Shown piece after piece: positions 36,157 through 44,835 of a stretch of 64,000 nt of DNA. The first letter of the stretch is position 1. Each line of letters starts with the position of its first letter. The position numbers and the translations under genes are program-made. The notes beneath the pieces are model-generated. The model was not told the DNA's origin. It was given only the letters and a program-made list of their open reading frames with translations, and ran no database searches. Origin of the DNA: JAXDMK01 sp963790325 (GTDB taxonomy: Bacteria; Actinomycetota; Acidimicrobiia; Acidimicrobiales; AC-14); the NCBI GenBank assembly GCA_963790325.1, contig CAWBNY010000001.1:62001-126000 (forward strand), written 5' to 3'.

Positions 36157-37185
36157 CTGGAGGGACATCACGTGAGCGACACGACCCTGACCGACCTGGC
36201 TGCTCAGAACGGGCACATCGGGCCCAACGGCGACCAGACGAGCCTGTCCACCGAGGCGGCGGCCAAGCTGGCCACCACCACCAAGACGCCGCCCCAGATG
36301 CAGGAGATCTCCTCCCGCTGGCTCCTGCGTCTGCTCCCCTGGGTCGAGGTCTCCGGCGGCCGCTACCGGGTCAACCGGCGCCTGACCTACGCGGTGGGCG
36401 ACGGGCGGGTGAGCTTCATCTCCACCGGGGCCGAGGTCACGGTCGTGCCCCAGGAGCTGCGGGAGCTGGCCGGGCTGCGGGACTTCGACGACGAGGAGGT
36501 GCTTTCCGCCCTGGCCGCCCGCTTCACCCAGCGCGAGTACGCCCCCGGCGAGGCCATCGTGACCCGAGGCCAGCCGGCGGACGCCATCTGCCTCATCGCC
36601 CACGGCAAGGTGGAGAAGATCGGCGCCGGCAAGTACGGCCAGGACACGGTGCTGGGCACCCTGGCCGACGGCGACCACTTCACCTACCAGGCCCTGCTGG
36701 AAGACCAGGACGACTGGGACTTCACCGCCCGGGCGGTCACCCCCGTCATCGCCCTGACCCTGACCCAGGAGGCGTTCGAGTCGGTGGTGGCGGCCTCGCC
36801 CGCCCTGGCCGCCCACGTCGCCGCCTACCGCTTCGGCCAGGGCCACCCGCAGAACACCTCCGGTGAGGCCTCCATCGAACTGGCCTCGGGCCACCAGGGC
36901 GAGCCCGAGCTGCCCGGCACCTTCGTCGACTACGAGGCCACCCCCCGGGAGTACGAGCTGCAGGTGGCCCAGACCGTGCTGCGGGTCCACACCCGGGTGG
37001 CGGATCTCTACAACAACCCCATGAACCAGACCGAGCAGCAGCTGCGCCTGACCATCGAGGCCCTCCGGGAGCGCCAGGAGAACGAGATGGTCAACAACCG
37101 CAGCTTCGGCCTGCTCCACAACGCGGCCCTGCCCCAGCGCATCCAGACCCGCGGCGGGCCCCCCACGCCGGACGACTTCGACGAG
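36157..37185 (+). repeat. Long direct repeat, copy 1 (encapsulin 5' region)
   Basis: From 15 nt before the start codon to about codon 338, the DNA is nearly identical to 39862-40890, an offset of 3,705 bp. A divergent block follows, after which identity resumes. Confidence 0.85.
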
Positions 37186-37602
37186 CTGCTGGCGAACGTC
37201 CGGGACGCGGCCTACTTCTTCGCCCACCCCCGCACCATCGCCGCCTTCGGGCGGGAGTGCACCAAAAAGGGGATTTACCCGCAGGCGGTCGACATGGCCG
37301 GCCAGAAGGTCCCCGCCTGGCGGGGCGTTCCCGTGCTCCCGTGCAACAAGATCGGGGTCAGCGACACCCGCACCAGCTCGGTCATGTGCATGCGCATCGG
37401 CGAGCCCGACCAGGGGGTGGTGGGCCTGCACCAGACGGGCCTGCCCGACGAGTACCAGCCCGGCCTCAACGTGCGCTTCATGGGCATCAACGAGAAGGCC
37501 GTCATCTCCTACCTGGTCAGCACCTACTTCTCGGCGGCCGTCCTCGTCCCGGACGCGCTCGCCATCCTGGAGAACGCCGAAGTCGGCCGCTACGAGGCCT
37601 GA
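36172..37602 (+). CDS. Family 2B encapsulin shell protein 1 (cyclic-nucleotide-binding domain insert)
   Basis: A 476-residue protein of the group formerly annotated as EshA or cyclic-nucleotide-binding proteins, now recognised as family 2B encapsulins. An N-terminal arm (about 1-55) precedes the start of the HK97-type shell fold. A cNMP-binding-like beta roll sits at about 105-215 (YAPGEAIVTRGQPADAICLIAHGKVEKI, then DGDHFTYQALLED and FTARAV). The remaining HK97 shell domain follows (EYELQVAQTVLRVHTRVADLYN through VRFMGINEKAVISYLVSTYF). It should self-assemble into a protein nanocompartment around the terpene cyclases. GTG 36172 has GGAGGG 7 nt upstream. It is almost identical to shell 2 except for residues about 339-413. 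Confidence 0.9.
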   Translation: MSDTTLTDLAAQNGHIGPNGDQTSLSTEAAAKLATTTKTPPQMQEISSRWLLRLLPWVEVSGGRYRVNRRLTYAVGDGRVSFISTGAEVTVVPQELRELAGLRDFDDEEVLSALAARFTQREYAPGEAIVTRGQPADAICLIAHGKVEKIGAGKYGQDTVLGTLADGDHFTYQALLEDQDDWDFTARAVTPVIALTLTQEAFESVVAASPALAAHVAAYRFGQGHPQNTSGEASIELASGHQGEPELPGTFVDYEATPREYELQVAQTVLRVHTRVADLYNNPMNQTEQQLRLTIEALRERQENEMVNNRSFGLLHNAALPQRIQTRGGPPTPDDFDELLANVRDAAYFFAHPRTIAAFGRECTKKGIYPQAVDMAGQKVPAWRGVPVLPCNKIGVSDTRTSSVMCMRIGEPDQGVVGLHQTGLPDEYQPGLNVRFMGINEKAVISYLVSTYFSAAVLVPDALAILENAEVGRYEA

Positions 37603-37642
37603 GGGAGAAGCGGGCGGCCCCAGGTCCTTCGCGCGCGCGCCA

Positions 37643-39880
37643 ATGAACCCCTTCAAGCTGCCTGCGTTCTACCTCCCGTGGCCGGCGAGGCTGAACCCGA
37701 ACATCGAGGGCGCCCGGGCCCACACCCGTGAGTGGGCTCGGGCGATGGGCTTCTTCGGACCGCTGGAGCCGGACGGCCCGGTGATCTTCGAGGAGGAGGG
37801 CTTCGAGGCGATGGACTTCGCCGGGCTCTGCTCCTACACCCACCCCGACGCGCCCGCGCCCGAGCTGGACCTGATCACCGACTGGTACGTCTGGGTCTTC
37901 TACATCGACGACCACTTCCTCGAGGTCTACAAGCGCCCGAGGGACAGGGCGGGGGCCAAGGAGCACATCGCCCGCCTGCCGCTGTTCATGCCGATCGACC
38001 CCGCGGCCCCGGTGCCCGAGCCGAGCAACCCGGTGGAGGTGGGCCTCTTCGACCTGTGGCTGCGGACGGTCCCGACCAAGTCCGCCGGCTGGCGCCGACG
38101 GCTGTTCGAGAACAACCGGGCGTACATGGACGGCCTGCTCTGGGAGCTGGTGAACATCAGCGAGGATCGGGTCGCCAACCCCATCGAGTACATCGAGATG
38201 CGCCGCCGGGTCGGTGGCGCACCGTGGTCGGCGAACCTGGTCGAGCACGCCAACTTCGTCGAGGTCCCGGAGCGGGTCGCCGAATCCCGGCCCATGAGGG
38301 TGCTGCGGGACTGCTTCTCCGACGCCGTCCACCTCCGCAACGACCTGTTCTCCTACCAGCGGGAGACCACCGCCGAGGGCGAGATCAACAACAGCGTCCT
38401 GGTGGCGGAGCGCTTCTTCGACGTCGGTCCTCAGGCGGCGGCCGACCTGGTCAACGACGTGCTGACGTCCCGGCTGTACCAGTTCGACAACACCGTCGTG
38501 ACCGAGGTCCCCGTCATGTTCGAGGAGTTCGCCTTGACCCCGGTCGAACGCCAGCACGTCCTGCTCTACGTCAAGGGGCTCCAGGACTGGCAGGCGGGCG
38601 GCCACGAGTGGCACCTGCGCTCGAGCCGCTACATGAAGGAGGAGCAGGCCGACCCGGCCGGGGCGCTCACGCCGAGGCGGCCGTCGGCGATCTCGTCGGG
38701 TCTGACCCGGTTCAAGAGCTTCACCTTCGTGCCCTACCGGCGGGTTGGCCCCAGTGACCTGCCCGAGCCCTACATGCCCTACCAGTTCCGGACCAACGTC
38801 CACCTCGGGGGCGCCCGGGCCCGCCTCGTCGACTGGTCCCGGGCGATGGGCCTCCTCGACCCGGTCCCCGGCGTCCCCGGCTCGGCGGTGTGGACGGAGC
38901 GCCAGCTGCTCGGCTTCGACTTCGCCCACTGCTCGGCGATGATCGGGCCCGGGGCCTCGGCCGACGAGCTCGACGTCTCCGCCGGCTGGCTCACCTGGGG
39001 CACCTATGTCGACGACTTCGTCCCGCTCGCCTTCGGCCAGACCCGCAACTGGGTCGGCCTGAAGGTCTTCATCGCCCGGCTGTCGCAGTTCATGCCGATC
39101 GACGTCGCCTCCATGCCTCCGCCGACGATCCCCGCCGAGCGGGGGCTGGCCGACCTCTGGCTGCGCAGCGCCGCACCCATGTCGACGGAGGCCCGGCAGA
39201 TCTTCCGCCGGGCCGTCGAGGCCATGACGGCCAGTTGGACCTGGGAGGCGGCCAACCAGATCCAGAACCGCGTTCCCGACCCCGTCGACTACGTCGAGAT
39301 GCGCCGCAAGACCTTCGGGTCTGATCTCACCATCAGCCTCGACCGCCTGTCCCATCTGGATGTGGTCCCGGCCGCGGTCCTCCACTCCCGGCCCCTGCGC
39401 AACCTCGAGAACTCGGCGATGGACGTCGCCTGCTTCACCAACGACCTCTTCTCCTACCAGAAGGAGGTCGAGTTCGAGGGAGAGCTGAACAACATGGTCG
39501 TCGTCCTCGAGAACTTCCTGGGCGTCGACCGTCGGCGGGCGGTGACGATCGTCAACGACCTGGCCACCTCCCGGATGTGCCAGTTCGAGCGCATCGTGGC
39601 CCAGGAGCTTCCCGCGCTGTGCGAGGCCTACGACCTCGACGCGGAGACCGCCGCCGCCGTCTCCGATTTCGCGGGCGCGCTGCAGGACTGGATGGCTGCG
39701 GTCTTGGAGTGGCACCGGAAGACGAGCCGCTACCGGCCCGAGAACCTGCGCCACCGGCGCGCACCTGGCCAGCCGTTCGGCGCACCCGTCGGCCTGGGGA
39801 CCTCGGCGTCCCGAACCTCGAGCCTCGCCGGTGCCGGAGCACCTGCCGGCGGCCGCCCCGACTGGAGGGACATCCCGTGA
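37643..39880 (+). CDS. geoA: Germacradienol/geosmin synthase, two-domain
   Basis: A 745-residue bifunctional terpene synthase. The N-terminal domain has DDHFLE at 89-94 and the NSE motif NDLFSYQRE at 233-241, and converts FPP to germacradienol/germacrene D. The C-terminal domain has the DDFVP motif at 457-461, equivalent to the DDYYP-type motif of geosmin synthases, and NDLFSYQKE at 600-608; it carries out the retro-Prins step to geosmin and acetone. A Pro/Gly/Ala/Ser tail of about 40 residues (after RHRRAPGQPFG) is unusual and could be a shell-targeting tag. The stop overlaps the start of shell 2 (GTGA). Placement between two encapsulin genes is the notable feature. Confidence 0.93.
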   Translation: MNPFKLPAFYLPWPARLNPNIEGARAHTREWARAMGFFGPLEPDGPVIFEEEGFEAMDFAGLCSYTHPDAPAPELDLITDWYVWVFYIDDHFLEVYKRPRDRAGAKEHIARLPLFMPIDPAAPVPEPSNPVEVGLFDLWLRTVPTKSAGWRRRLFENNRAYMDGLLWELVNISEDRVANPIEYIEMRRRVGGAPWSANLVEHANFVEVPERVAESRPMRVLRDCFSDAVHLRNDLFSYQRETTAEGEINNSVLVAERFFDVGPQAAADLVNDVLTSRLYQFDNTVVTEVPVMFEEFALTPVERQHVLLYVKGLQDWQAGGHEWHLRSSRYMKEEQADPAGALTPRRPSAISSGLTRFKSFTFVPYRRVGPSDLPEPYMPYQFRTNVHLGGARARLVDWSRAMGLLDPVPGVPGSAVWTERQLLGFDFAHCSAMIGPGASADELDVSAGWLTWGTYVDDFVPLAFGQTRNWVGLKVFIARLSQFMPIDVASMPPPTIPAERGLADLWLRSAAPMSTEARQIFRRAVEAMTASWTWEAANQIQNRVPDPVDYVEMRRKTFGSDLTISLDRLSHLDVVPAAVLHSRPLRNLENSAMDVACFTNDLFSYQKEVEFEGELNNMVVVLENFLGVDRRRAVTIVNDLATSRMCQFERIVAQELPALCEAYDLDAETAAAVSDFAGALQDWMAAVLEWHRKTSRYRPENLRHRRAPGQPFGAPVGLGTSASRTSSLAGAGAPAGGRPDWRDIP

Positions 39881-40890
39881 GCGACACGACCCTGACCGAC
39901 CTGGCTGCTCAGAACGGGCCCATCGGGCCCAACGGCGACCAGACGAGCCTGTCCACCGAGGCGGCGGCCAAGCTGGCCACCACCACCAAGACGCCGCCCC
40001 AGATGCAGGAGATCTCCTCCCGCTGGCTCCTGCGGGTGCTCCCCTGGGTCGAGGTCTCCGGCGGCCGCTACCGGGTCAACCGGCGCCTGACCTACGCGGT
40101 GGGCGACGGGCGGGTCACCTTCATCTCCACCGGGGCCGAGGTCACGGTCGTGCCCCAGGAGCTGCGGGAGCTGGCCGGGCTGCGGGACTTCGACGACGAG
40201 GAGGTGCTTTCCGCCCTGGCCGGGCGGTTCGTGCAGCGCCAGTACGCCCCCGGCGAGGCCATCGTGACCCGGGGCCAGCCGGCGGACTCCATCTGCCTCA
40301 TCGCCCACGGCAAGGTGGAGAAGATCGGCGCCGGCAAGTACGGCCAGGACACGGTGCTGGGCACCCTGGCCGACGGCGACCACTTCACCTACCAGGCCCT
40401 GCTGGAGGACCAGGACAACTGGGACTTCACCGCCCGGGCGGTCACCCCCGTCATCGCCCTGACCCTGACCCAGGAGGCGTTCGAGTCGGTGGTGGCGGCC
40501 TCGCCCGCCCTGGCCGCCCACGTCGTCGCCTACCGCTTCGGCCAGGCCCACCCCCAGAACCGCTTCGGCGAGGCCGTCATCGAGCTGGCCTCGGGCCACC
40601 AGGGCGAGCCCGAGCTGCCCGGCACCTTCGTCGACTACGAGGCCACCCCCCGGGAGTACGAGCTGCAGGTGGCCCAGACCGTGCTGCGGGTCCACACCCG
40701 GGTGGCGGATCTCTACAACAACCCCATGAACCAGACCGAGCAGCAGCTGCGCCTGACCATCGAGGCCCTCCGGGAGCGCCAGGAGAACGAGATGGTCAAC
40801 AACCGCAGCTTCGGCCTGCTCCACAACGCGGCCCTGCCCCAGCGCATCCAGACCCGCGGCGGGCCCCCCACACCGGACGACTTCGACGAG
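39862..40890 (+). repeat. Long direct repeat, copy 2 (encapsulin 5' region)
   Basis: Partner of 36157-37185. Recombination between the copies would delete geoA and fuse the two shell genes. Confidence 0.85.
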
Positions 40891-41298
40891 CTGATCTCCC
40901 GCCGACGGAAGGCCCGGTACCTCTTCGCCCACGCCCGCACCATCGCCGCCTTCGGGCGGGAGTGCTCCAAGCGGGGCGTGTACCCGGAGCCGGTCGAGCT
41001 CGACGGTCAAACCGTCCCCGCCTGGCGGGGCATCCCCATCCTCTCGTGCAACAAGATCCCGATAACGCGGGAGCAGACGACCACGGTGCTGTGCATGCGG
41101 GTGGGCGAGGACGACGCGGGCGTGGTGGGCCTGCACCAGACGGGCCTGCCCGACGAGTACCAGCCCGGCCTGAACGTGCGCTTCATGGGCATCAACGAGA
41201 AGGCCGTCATCTCCTACCTGGTCAGCACCTACTTCTCGGTCGCCGTCCTCGTCCCGGACGCGCTCGGCATGCTCGAGAACGTGGAGCTGGGGCGGTGA
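39877..41298 (+). CDS. Family 2B encapsulin shell protein 2 (cyclic-nucleotide-binding domain insert)
   Basis: A 473-residue paralogue of shell 1 with the same arm, cNMP-like insert (about 105-215) and HK97 shell regions. The start GTG 39877 overlaps the geoA stop and copies the ribosome-binding context of shell 1 (GGAGGGACATC). A longer frame from 39577 is only the shadow of geoA. Differences cluster at residues about 339-413 (ISRRRKARYLFAHA and PITREQTTTVLCMRVGEDDAG here, against LANVRDAAYFFAHP and GVSDTRTSSVMCMRIGEPDQG in shell 1). Two distinct but assembly-compatible subunits suggest a mixed shell. The C-terminus is 3 residues shorter (ends ENVELGR). Confidence 0.9.
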   Translation: MSDTTLTDLAAQNGPIGPNGDQTSLSTEAAAKLATTTKTPPQMQEISSRWLLRVLPWVEVSGGRYRVNRRLTYAVGDGRVTFISTGAEVTVVPQELRELAGLRDFDDEEVLSALAGRFVQRQYAPGEAIVTRGQPADSICLIAHGKVEKIGAGKYGQDTVLGTLADGDHFTYQALLEDQDNWDFTARAVTPVIALTLTQEAFESVVAASPALAAHVVAYRFGQAHPQNRFGEAVIELASGHQGEPELPGTFVDYEATPREYELQVAQTVLRVHTRVADLYNNPMNQTEQQLRLTIEALRERQENEMVNNRSFGLLHNAALPQRIQTRGGPPTPDDFDELISRRRKARYLFAHARTIAAFGRECSKRGVYPEPVELDGQTVPAWRGIPILSCNKIPITREQTTTVLCMRVGEDDAGVVGLHQTGLPDEYQPGLNVRFMGINEKAVISYLVSTYFSVAVLVPDALGMLENVELGR

Positions 41299-42359
41299 TG
41301 GGCATGCCCGCCCACCGCCTGGATCTCCCGGAGCTGGCCGAACCCCGTCCCATCGACGAGGTGCTGGAGGATGGCAACCTGCTCGTCGAGCCCGCCGCCC
41401 GGGAGGCGGTCGACAGCCTGCCCCCTGCGATGCGCCGGATCGCCGGCTACCAGTACGGGTGGTGGGACGCCTCCGGTCACCCGACACCCGGCATCGGGGG
41501 CAAGGGGGTCCGATCGGCGTTGGTCCTGCTGGCGGCGGAGGCGGTGGGTGGGACCGCCCAGTCGGCGGTGCCGGCGGCGGTCGCCATCGGGCTCGTCCAC
41601 GAGTTCTCCCTTCTCCACGACGACGTCATGGACGGCGACGAGACCCGCCGCCACCGGCCGACGGCCTGGACCGTGTTCGGCATCGGCGAGGCGATCCTCG
41701 CCGGCGACGCCCTGCTCGCGCTCGCCCTCGAGGTCCTCGCCGCCAGCGCCCACCCCAGCGCCCAGGCCAGCGTCAGCTCCCTGAGCAAGGCGGTGCTCGC
41801 CCTGGTCGACGGCCAGATCGCCGATCTGTCCTTCGAGACCCGCGACGACGTGAGCCTGCCCGAAGTCGTCGCCATGGCCCAGCGGAAGACGTCGGCCCTC
41901 ATCGGCGCGGCCTGCGCCCTCGGCGCCAGCTTCGGCGGTGGCGGCCCCCAGACCATCGCCCGCTTCCGTGGCTTCGGCGAGCGGCTGGGCCTCGCCTTCC
42001 AGCACGTCGACGACCTGCTCGGCATCTGGGGGAACCCCCGAGTGACCGGAAAGCCGGTGTACGCCGACCTCAGCCGCCGCAAGAAGTCGTTGCCGGTGGT
42101 GGCCGCGCTCCGGTCGGGATCGGCGGCGGCGGAGGAGCTGGCGGCGCTCTACTGCGGCGACGCACCCCTGTCGGACAGCGACCTCGTCCGGTTGGCCGAG
42201 CTGGTCGACGCGGCCGGCGGCCGGGCGTGGAGCCAGGCCGAGGTCGACCGCCTCCTCCTGGCCGCCCTCTCCGACCTCGACGCATCCGGGTCGTCGTCAC
42301 CCCGGGCCCGGGCCGAGCTGGGCGAGCTGGCCGACCTCGTCGTCCGTCGAGACCATTGA
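41298..42359 (+). CDS. Polyprenyl diphosphate synthase (GPP/FPP-type)
   Basis: A 353-residue trans-prenyltransferase. The first Asp-rich motif is LLHDDVMDGDETRR, with the GKGVR substrate loop before it; the second Asp-rich motif is QHVDDLLGIWG, followed by GKPVYADLSRRKKS. The family condenses IPP with DMAPP or GPP. Here it should supply GPP for the methyl-GPP branch and FPP for geosmin; chain length cannot be read with certainty. ATG at 41298 overlaps the shell 2 stop (TGATG). Polyprenyl synthases are also known family 2B encapsulin neighbours. Confidence 0.9.
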   Translation: MGMPAHRLDLPELAEPRPIDEVLEDGNLLVEPAAREAVDSLPPAMRRIAGYQYGWWDASGHPTPGIGGKGVRSALVLLAAEAVGGTAQSAVPAAVAIGLVHEFSLLHDDVMDGDETRRHRPTAWTVFGIGEAILAGDALLALALEVLAASAHPSAQASVSSLSKAVLALVDGQIADLSFETRDDVSLPEVVAMAQRKTSALIGAACALGASFGGGGPQTIARFRGFGERLGLAFQHVDDLLGIWGNPRVTGKPVYADLSRRKKSLPVVAALRSGSAAAEELAALYCGDAPLSDSDLVRLAELVDAAGGRAWSQAEVDRLLLAALSDLDASGSSSPRARAELGELADLVVRRDH

Positions 42360-44260
42360 GCGCCTGTCCCGGCCTGCTCGAGGCGATCGAGGGCCCCGCC
42401 GACCTCCGCCGGCTGAGCCCGGCGGAGCTCGAAGCCCTGGCCGTCGAGATCCGGCAGTTCATCGTCCGCTCCGTCGCCGTCCACGGTGGCCACCTCGGGT
42501 CGAACCTCGGCGCGGTGGAGCTCACCCTCGCCCTCCACCGGGTGTTCGACTCGCCCCGGGACATGATCCTGTGGGACACCGGGCACCAGGCGTACGTCCA
42601 CAAGATCGTCACCGGCCGCCAGGAGGGGTTCGGGCAGCTGCGCCAGGCGGGGGGCCTGTCGGGATACCCCAGCCGGGCCGAGTCGGAGCACGACTGGGTG
42701 GAGAACAGCCACGCGTCGACGATCCTCAGCTACGCCCACGGCCTGGCGGCCGCCCAGCGACTCCACGGTGACGACGCCCGCCGGATAGTCGCCGTGGTCG
42801 GCGACGGATCCCTCACCGGGGGCATGGCCTACGAGGCGCTGAACAACCTCGGTCACAGTCAGAGCCGGGTGCTCGTCGTCCTGAACGACAACGGGCGCTC
42901 GTACGCACCGACGATCGGTCGCCTGGCCACCGGTCTCACCCGGCTCCGCCTGAACCCCATCTACGTCCGGCGACGGGAGTGGCTCCAGGGGGCGATCCGG
43001 GGCGTCCCCCGGATCGGCACCTACCTCGAGCGCGGCGTCGAGGGCGTCAGGGCGGCGGCGCGGGAGGTGGCGAGCCCGGACGGGTTCTTCGAGGGCCTCG
43101 GCATCCGCTACGTCGGCCCGGTCGACGGTCATGACCGGGTCCGAGTGGAGCACCTCCTGCGCCTGGCCGCGGCCCACGACGGGCCCGTCGTGGTCCACGT
43201 CCTCACCCAGAAGGGTCGGGGCTACGGCCCGGCCGAGTCCGACGGCGAGCGCTGCCTCCACGACGCGCCCCGCTTCGACGTCGTGACCGGACCACCGGTG
43301 TGGGCGCCGGGGGGCTACACCGAGGTGTTCGCCAAGACCATGGTGGAGCTGGGCGAGCACCGTCCGGAGCTGGTGGCCGTCACCGCGGCCATGGCCGGGC
43401 CGACGGGGCTTCGCCCCTTCCAGGAGCGATGGCCGGATCGGGTGTTCGACGTCGGCATAGCCGAACAGCACGCGGTGACCGCCGCCGCCGGCATGGCCAT
43501 GGGCGGGCTGCGGCCGGTGGTCGCCGTCTACTCGACGTTCCTCACCCGGGCCATCGACCAGATCAACCTCGACGTGGGCCTCCACCGGCTGCCGGTGGTG
43601 TTCTGCATCGACCGGGCCGGCATCACCGGCGACGACGGCCCCTCCCACCACGGGGTGCTCGACCTGGCCCTGCTGCAACAGGTCCCGGGGATGAGGATCC
43701 TCGCCCCGTCGTCGGCCGCCGACCTGCGGGCGATGCTCGACTTCGCCCTCACCCTCGACGGGCCGGTGGCCATCCGCTACCCCAAGGGCCTCGCCCCCGC
43801 CGGCTTCGACGGTCGGGTCGCCACCGGAGGTCGGGCCCGGCGCGTGCGCCGGGGCCGGGACGTCTGCCTGCTGGCGGTGGGCAAGATGGTGGCTGCGGCC
43901 GAGGAGGCGGCCGGGATCCTGGCCGCCCGCGGGATCAGCTGCTCCCTCTGGGATGTGCGGGCGGTCAAGCCCCTCGACCGGGCCATGCTCGACGACGCCG
44001 CCGCTCACCCGCTGGTGGTCACCGTCGAGGACGGGGTGCGCCAGGGCGGGGCCGGGGTCACCATCGCCGACTGCGTGGTGGCGCACGCGGAGGCGGAGGG
44101 ACTCGCCCGACCGACGGTCCGGGTGCTGGGCGTCCCCGACGCCTACATCCCCCACGGCCATCCCGACGACATCCTGGCCGCGCTCGGCCTCGACGGGCCC
44201 GGCATCACCGCCGCGGTGCTGGCCGAGAAGCCCCTGCGCATGGTCGCGGTGCGGCCATGA
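42356..44260 (+). CDS. dxs: 1-deoxy-D-xylulose-5-phosphate synthase
   Basis: A 634-residue TPP enzyme that condenses pyruvate and glyceraldehyde 3-phosphate, the first step of the MEP pathway. It has HGGHLGSNLGAVELTLALHRVFD, DTGHQAYVHKI, the TPP-binding VVGDGSLTGGMAYEALNN, then GIAEQHAVTAAAGMA, IDRAGITGDDGPSHHG and the C-terminal domain (VEDGVRQGGAG). The likely start is TTG 42356, which overlaps the prenyl synthase stop (TTGA) and gives a normal N-terminus. A dxs copy inside a terpene operon raises precursor supply; whether another dxs exists cannot be seen here. Confidence 0.93.
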   Translation: MSACPGLLEAIEGPADLRRLSPAELEALAVEIRQFIVRSVAVHGGHLGSNLGAVELTLALHRVFDSPRDMILWDTGHQAYVHKIVTGRQEGFGQLRQAGGLSGYPSRAESEHDWVENSHASTILSYAHGLAAAQRLHGDDARRIVAVVGDGSLTGGMAYEALNNLGHSQSRVLVVLNDNGRSYAPTIGRLATGLTRLRLNPIYVRRREWLQGAIRGVPRIGTYLERGVEGVRAAAREVASPDGFFEGLGIRYVGPVDGHDRVRVEHLLRLAAAHDGPVVVHVLTQKGRGYGPAESDGERCLHDAPRFDVVTGPPVWAPGGYTEVFAKTMVELGEHRPELVAVTAAMAGPTGLRPFQERWPDRVFDVGIAEQHAVTAAAGMAMGGLRPVVAVYSTFLTRAIDQINLDVGLHRLPVVFCIDRAGITGDDGPSHHGVLDLALLQQVPGMRILAPSSAADLRAMLDFALTLDGPVAIRYPKGLAPAGFDGRVATGGRARRVRRGRDVCLLAVGKMVAAAEEAAGILAARGISCSLWDVRAVKPLDRAMLDDAAAHPLVVTVEDGVRQGGAGVTIADCVVAHAEAEGLARPTVRVLGVPDAYIPHGHPDDILAALGLDGPGITAAVLAEKPLRMVAVRP

Positions 44261-44835
44261 CCGAGCAGCTGGTCGTGACCCTGGGCGCCGACGGCGAGCC
44301 CCTGTCGGTGATGCCGAGGATGGCCGCGCACCGGGCACCGGGCGTGCTCCACCTGGCGGTCTCGCTCCAGATCGTGGATCCGGCGGGCGGGTGGCTCCTC
44401 CAGCGGCGGGCGGCAACCAAGCTCACGTTCCCCCGGCGGTGGGCGAACACGTGCTGCACCCACCCCGAGCCGGGAGAGGACCCGGCCGCGGCGGCCGCCC
44501 GCCGGGCGGTCCAGGAGGTCGGCCTGGCCGTGTCCGACCTGGTTCCCGCCGGCAGCTTCGTCTACCGGGCGGAGGACGCGGCCGCGGGGATCGTGGAGTG
44601 GGAGCTGGACCACGTCTTCGCGGTGGTGGCCGACACCGCCGCCGCGACCGTCGATCCGGCCGAGATCGACGAGGTCGCCCGACTGCCGTACGCCGAAGCC
44701 CTGCGGCTGGCGAAGTCGCCCGCCGGCGCGCCGTGGGCGGCCCAGGTCCTCCGGCGCTCGTACGCGGCCCTGGGCGGTTTCGACGGATCCCTGCACCACC
44801 AGACGGCATTCCTTCGAGAGGAGATCGAGCAATGA
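44257..44835 (+). CDS. idi: Isopentenyl-diphosphate delta-isomerase, type 1
   Basis: A 192-residue Nudix-type IDI that interconverts IPP and DMAPP. It has LHLAVSLQIVD, LLQRRAATKLTFPRRWANTCCTHP with the catalytic cysteine in TCCTHP, the Nudix-like helix AAARRAVQEVG, and EWELDHVFAV with the metal and catalytic glutamates. ATG 44257 overlaps the dxs stop (ATGA), and its own end overlaps the methyltransferase start, consistent with translational coupling. Confidence 0.93.
   Translation: MTEQLVVTLGADGEPLSVMPRMAAHRAPGVLHLAVSLQIVDPAGGWLLQRRAATKLTFPRRWANTCCTHPEPGEDPAAAAARRAVQEVGLAVSDLVPAGSFVYRAEDAAAGIVEWELDHVFAVVADTAAATVDPAEIDEVARLPYAEALRLAKSPAGAPWAAQVLRRSYAALGGFDGSLHHQTAFLREEIEQ

Noticed and set aside
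39577..41298. A 573-residue form of encapsulin shell 2
   Set aside because: The extra 100 residues are the out-of-frame reading of geoA; the duplicated ribosome-binding context and the paralogue place the start at 39877.
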